Shown here piece by piece: positions 59,721 to 64,000 of a DNA stretch of 64,000 nt (position 1 is the first letter of the stretch; each line of letters starts with the position of its first letter). The position numbers and the translations under genes are program-made. The notes beneath the pieces are model-generated. The model saw nothing but the letters and a program-made list of their open reading frames with translations. It had not been told where the DNA came from and made no database searches. This DNA is from Latrodectus hesperus (taxonomy: Eukaryota > Arthropoda > Arachnida > Araneae > Theridiidae), in NCBI GenBank assembly GCA_037975125.1, contig CM075853.1, forward strand, positions 70,224,109-70,288,108, given 5' to 3'.

Positions 59721-62700
59721 TCTTGGAAATGAAGGATGTTTGGGTTAGAATGAATCATGGTGACGCATTGGAACATGCTTTGTTTTCAGGTGTTTTAAAT
59801 GCAAGATGCACCATGCGTCGTCCTTAATTGAGCCTTTTGGACACAGTTTCATTGAAAGCCATTGTGTTCCCAAATTCAACTATTGAATTCATTTCGACGC
59901 AACAATATGTAACTGCTAGGGCAATTTTTTCTTTCTACATAGAATAGAAAATCTATCTGCCATAATGTTTAAATAAGTATCTTTCTCGTTACGAAATTGA
60001 TATTTATTTTGGCGATTTCCCACTATTTATTTTTAGTGTGAATCATTCTTGACAATATGGACAATTTATCAGCTTTTATTGGAAAATTTAATACCATTTA
60101 TTTAAATTGTTTTGATTTCTAATAAGAATTTGGCTTATAATGAAAACACTTTTACTTTTTCGAAAACATTGTAATTAAAGAGACTAAACTGTATTCCTTT
60201 ATAATTAGCTTTCTTATGGATGTTTGAGAAAATGCAAAGATATTAAAAAATAATATAGCTTAATAAACAAGATGAGCATTATTTGAAAGTTTTTATTGAA
60301 AAAAAAATATTAAAAAAATAGTTGTCCAAATTACAAATGAACGAATCTATGTTAACACGTAGAAATTTCTGAAAATTTAAAATAAGCATACGATGTCGAA
60401 TGCGAAAATTTTTCAGTGATCAAACTTCTACAGAGTATTGGAGTAGTTGAAGTACACGAAAAACCTACAATTTTCCTTTGGTTATTAAATTACAGATATT
60501 TGAAATAATAGCTGTTGGGGAATAAATTCTGTTATTGTTGTAATGTATAATAATATATGAATAGTCACAAGTATATAATTTTTAAGATTATATAGTTTTC
60601 TACACAAAGAAGCCCTTTCTTAAAAAAATAAGTTGTAATAAAAAATTTATTAACAATCATTTTTTAACCATACATTTTTCCACTTTTAGTCAGGCTAAAA
60701 TGTTAAGGCTTAAAATTCATCGTAAATTTAGGAATCTATCAGTATTCCAAAAATATAAGCTTTCTCCATTTCTTGAAATATTTTTTTTGTGTTTTTGTAT
60801 CTTTAAAGTTGCATACTTTGATAATATTCATTAAATTAGCTTTGCATTTAAAGTTATAACTATAAGTTACAATCAGTTTATGTTATCCTATTTCTCACCT
60901 TTTACAGTGTTAACATAATTTTTTTTATCAATTTTAAAATAAGAATACAATGGTAGCACAAAAATATATGCAATTACATAAAAAAAAAATCATCGTTATT
61001 TTTACTTTATACGTAAATTATTGATTTAAAAAACTTTGTTAATTTTCTAGGTAATCAATGAGCAGAGATTTCATTTGATTTAAATGGGAATCTTTTGGAT
61101 TAGTTTTCCTACCAACAATGGCAAAACTATGAGCAATGGCTTGGTTGAACACTTAAGATTTGCTTCTAAGCAAAGAACAGAAGTTCAATAATGTAAAGTG
61201 TTGTATGGGTGAGATGTATTAGTAAATGTAATACATCATTTTTACTTTTAAAATTCCTGTTTTTAATGATGTTAAAAAGAAGAACAAATCCGTTACTATC
61301 TGCTACACGCTATCAAAATCAATGTTAAAGACTTGCATCAAGCGATGAACATAATTGATAAAAATGACTAATTTTTTATCTTAATATATACTTGTGAAGT
61401 AATGATGCATTGCAGGAATACAATTATATAGCTATATATGCCATGACTAAATTTTATTTTTGTTTCCAACTTTTCGGTAAGCAATCATTAATTATAACTA
61501 GATTAGTTTCTTAAGATGTAAAACCAATAAGCAATCGAAAATCATGTAGATGAATGAGCTGACCGACCGAGAGAATGTTTTTCATATTCCATATATTTTG
61601 ATTTTAAAATAACTACTTTACGATAAAATTCAACACTTTGTAAAAGTTTCGATTGCTGATATGTGATTTTTAAACTAGTTCTGATCTTAAATGTATGTTC
61701 ACGTCGTCTTAGAGCAAATAAAATTAATGAATTTCTTAGCTGGAAAATGTCTTATTTTTTGCTGTTATATTCGTTTTATTTATCATCTCACTTAATATTC
61801 TTTTTTCTCGTCTGAATGAAGCATCTATCAAGCCATGTACATTTTTAAGAGATGTTGCATTGACACTTTTCCTGTATTCAGCCGTTATTTAAAATACTCA
61901 TGAAATAATAAACATTTTTACAACCTTGATTAATAAAATATATGCGTTGTAGAACTTTAGAGTTTGCTCATATTTGACAATAGTCAGAATTATAGCCCAA
62001 TATAAGCTTATAACAAGTATAATAATGTCTCCTAAATATCAAAATTTATGTTTAGTAGTAGCAGAAGGCAATAGTGAGGATAGGTAGAATAGTATAACAA
62101 AAAAATTTCATTTGCTGTTTGGTTGCTCAATTCAGACAATAAATTCACGAAATATTTTTATATTTTCATGAATGCTTCTTTTAAATTTGACCCCAAAATG
62201 ACAGATAAACCCAATCAAACTTATTGATTTATATATAATCGTACTCAAGTAAATCACCTACAAGTACTTATCTGTCTAATACTTATCTATTCAGTATAAT
62301 CAATCGAAACAAATGCTTTCAAAAATTATTTTAAGAAAAATTGTGATAATTCTGCCAAAAATTTTTAAAATATTGCAAATTTTAGAAAAATATTATTCTT
62401 ATACCGTGTGTGTGTTAAGAATAGAAAAAATATATGCTTGTCTCTTAATAGCTGTATATGCTGTTGATTAAAAAATAAACAGTTTTAGCTATAAAAGACT
62501 ACAATTTCAAATTCTCCATAGGACTTAATAAATCTTGACAATGGTTTAAATCCCAAAAAATTCATTTTTTCTGAGAGCTCTTTTTTCATAACTTTTCAAA
62601 TAAAATTTTGCTCTTTTTTAACAATCAAATAAGAAAAACAATTTTATAAATTTTAGTATCTGCAGTTCTTTATTTGTTGAATATACTTAAAGTCATAATA

Positions 62701-63860
62701 ATATGAATACAATTTTAGGAGGCATTTTAATTTATGAATTTCTTTTCTGTAGCAATATTTTTTTCTATTTACGATTACAATTGTACATAAGATTGTTCTT
62801 AAAATAAAACAAAATTACATATAATGAAAATTTAAGAAATTCAATATTTTAATTTTCTTCCTCCATTGAATCAAATATGTATGAAATTTAATTATATTAA
62901 AATTATGTATCAAGTATGCATGACATTTTATTCGTATAAAAATTACGTGAAAATTGCACATCAAATATGTCTAAAATTTACTAAGAAATTAGGTGAAAAC
63001 AACAATTTAAAAATGAATTTGATTTTAAAGTTAAAACTTTCACAAAAAGGGGGATAAAATTTAAAAAAAAAACAATGCAAACAATAAATTTTATAAGAAA
63101 ATAGCGCATATTTTTAACAAATTTTATGCTCTGTTTGTTTTCGCATATAAGAAGCTTATTTAATAATTAACTTTATCTGTTCTTCAGGAATAACTGAAAA
63201 TTTCATAGAATGAGTAAATTCTATGTTAATTATAAATCACAGAAAAGGGAAAATAATGTCATGTAAATAACGATAATTTAAAGAAAAAAATTATGTTTTA
63301 TATGTATAATAATTTGAAAGTACATTGACATAAAATAGTTTTATAACTTAGAGCACAAGATAAATTGTTTTGTACAAACTTTTACAAGAGTATAAGTTTA
63401 TGATGGAGAAACTTATACAAATTTTTATGTCAGTAAAACATAACTGAAAATTAATGTGCTTTGATTAATTTTAGTATATTTTGTTTTTCTGCAACTGATA
63501 CATAAACGTTTCCTTTAAAAAATGAACAAAGTTTAAAATGAAAAAAACATTCAAATATTCCTTACTTCAAAATTACTTAAAAGCTATCCATTAATTTCTA
63601 AATACATTTAAGTATAATTTACATAATAACTATCTATTATTTTATTCAGTTTGCAAAGGCCTATAGTTTCTAAGAAGTTATCAATAATAAAACGCATAAA
63701 AAAACTAGTGAAATTAATATTATTTTTGTTCAAAGTGAGAATTATGTTTTATATTTAAGTGAAATGCAAACAAAATACGCCAAGTAAATATCATCTATAT
63801 AAGCCATAGCAAAAACTAGTTATTTAAAACTGTAGTAAGAAAAAGAGTCCAATCTTTTAT
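59721..63860. other. AT-rich DNA, no gene recognised
   Basis: No exon-like composition, transposon motif or long repeat in 4 kb. A plus-strand frame of 63 codons at 62866-63057 is Asn/Lys/Ile-rich and not called. Confidence 0.55.
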
Positions 63861-63863
63861 AGG

Positions 63864-63945
63864 AAGTCAGCCGAGCGTGACTATCCATTTGATTTTGGGA
63901 TTTGAAATTCTGCTTCTAACTCATCGTGCTTGTTAAGATAAAAAT
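63864..63945 (+). mobile_element. Possible decayed SINE head (family-B-like)
   Basis: AGTCAGCCGAGCGTGACT followed by TTTTGGGATTTGAAATTCTGCT resembles the family-B start and B-box region with many changes. No body or target duplication can be seen, so this is a weak call. Confidence 0.3.
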
Positions 63946-64000
63946 ATAATTAAATACTAAAGAAAAAGAGAAGAAAGAATCTGGGAACATTGTAAGAACA

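Overview
The window is eukaryotic, intron-scale, very AT-rich DNA. There are no operons, no ribosome-binding sites and no dense ORFs. It holds long (TA)n arrays, short tRNA-derived SINEs with clear A and B boxes, decayed non-LTR retrotransposon tails and decayed Tc1/mariner-like DNA transposons. The combination (DUF4817-type transposase remnants, RNase H/CX2CX8HX3C tails of Jockey/I-like LINEs, RTE-like reverse transcriptase C-termini, tRNA SINEs ending in A/C-rich or CAA tails) fits an arthropod, most likely a chelicerate such as a spider. That assignment is inference, not a database result.

Layout. 1-20 kb: AT-rich single-copy-looking DNA with (TA)n arrays and one SINE (family A, 2235-2492), no convincing gene. 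20.1-20.96 kb: a G+C-richer segment of unknown nature followed by a 210-bp tandem duplication. 21.7-22.1 kb: a (GT)40 / GC-alternating tract beside a long (TA)n array. 27.2-28.2 kb: the only credible host coding exon, on the minus strand, 250 bp, ending in a good splice donor and preceded by a G+C-rich promoter-like stretch. It encodes a His/Pro/Ser-rich N-terminus of the kind found in developmental transcription factors; the gene is not identified. 29.8-32.85 kb: a cluster of inserted elements (SINE A with a perfect 12-bp target duplication, a SINE head, an RTE-like fragment, and a 5'-truncated LINE with a perfect 11-bp target duplication). 37-38.3 kb: a near-perfect 36-bp-arm palindrome and a second G+C-rich island. 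39.3-41.65 kb: two SINEs side by side, a 75-bp-arm hairpin and another LINE tail. 43.7-44.5 kb: (TA)n array with a 717-bp terminal-inverted-repeat element carrying a decayed transposase N-terminus. 46.0-47.0 kb: the largest G+C-rich island, promoter-like. 48.25-49.2 kb: a dead Tc1-like transposase. 51-53.3 kb: two more family-B SINEs and two (TA)n arrays. 56.1-56.65 kb: two family-C SINEs placed 3' to 3'. 59.2-59.7 kb: a fourth G+C-rich island. 60-64 kb: nothing recognisable apart from a possible SINE head at the end.

How it may fit together. If the minus-strand exon is the first coding exon of a regulatory gene, its first intron would run leftward for at least 27 kb and beyond the window, and the islands at 37.7, 46.0 and 59.3 kb would lie upstream of it, where alternative promoters, untranslated exons or enhancers of the same gene are expected. 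They could equally be promoters of other transcripts. The transposons and SINEs are all passengers. I found no bacterial-type system, no CRISPR, no rRNA or functional tRNA gene and no virus.
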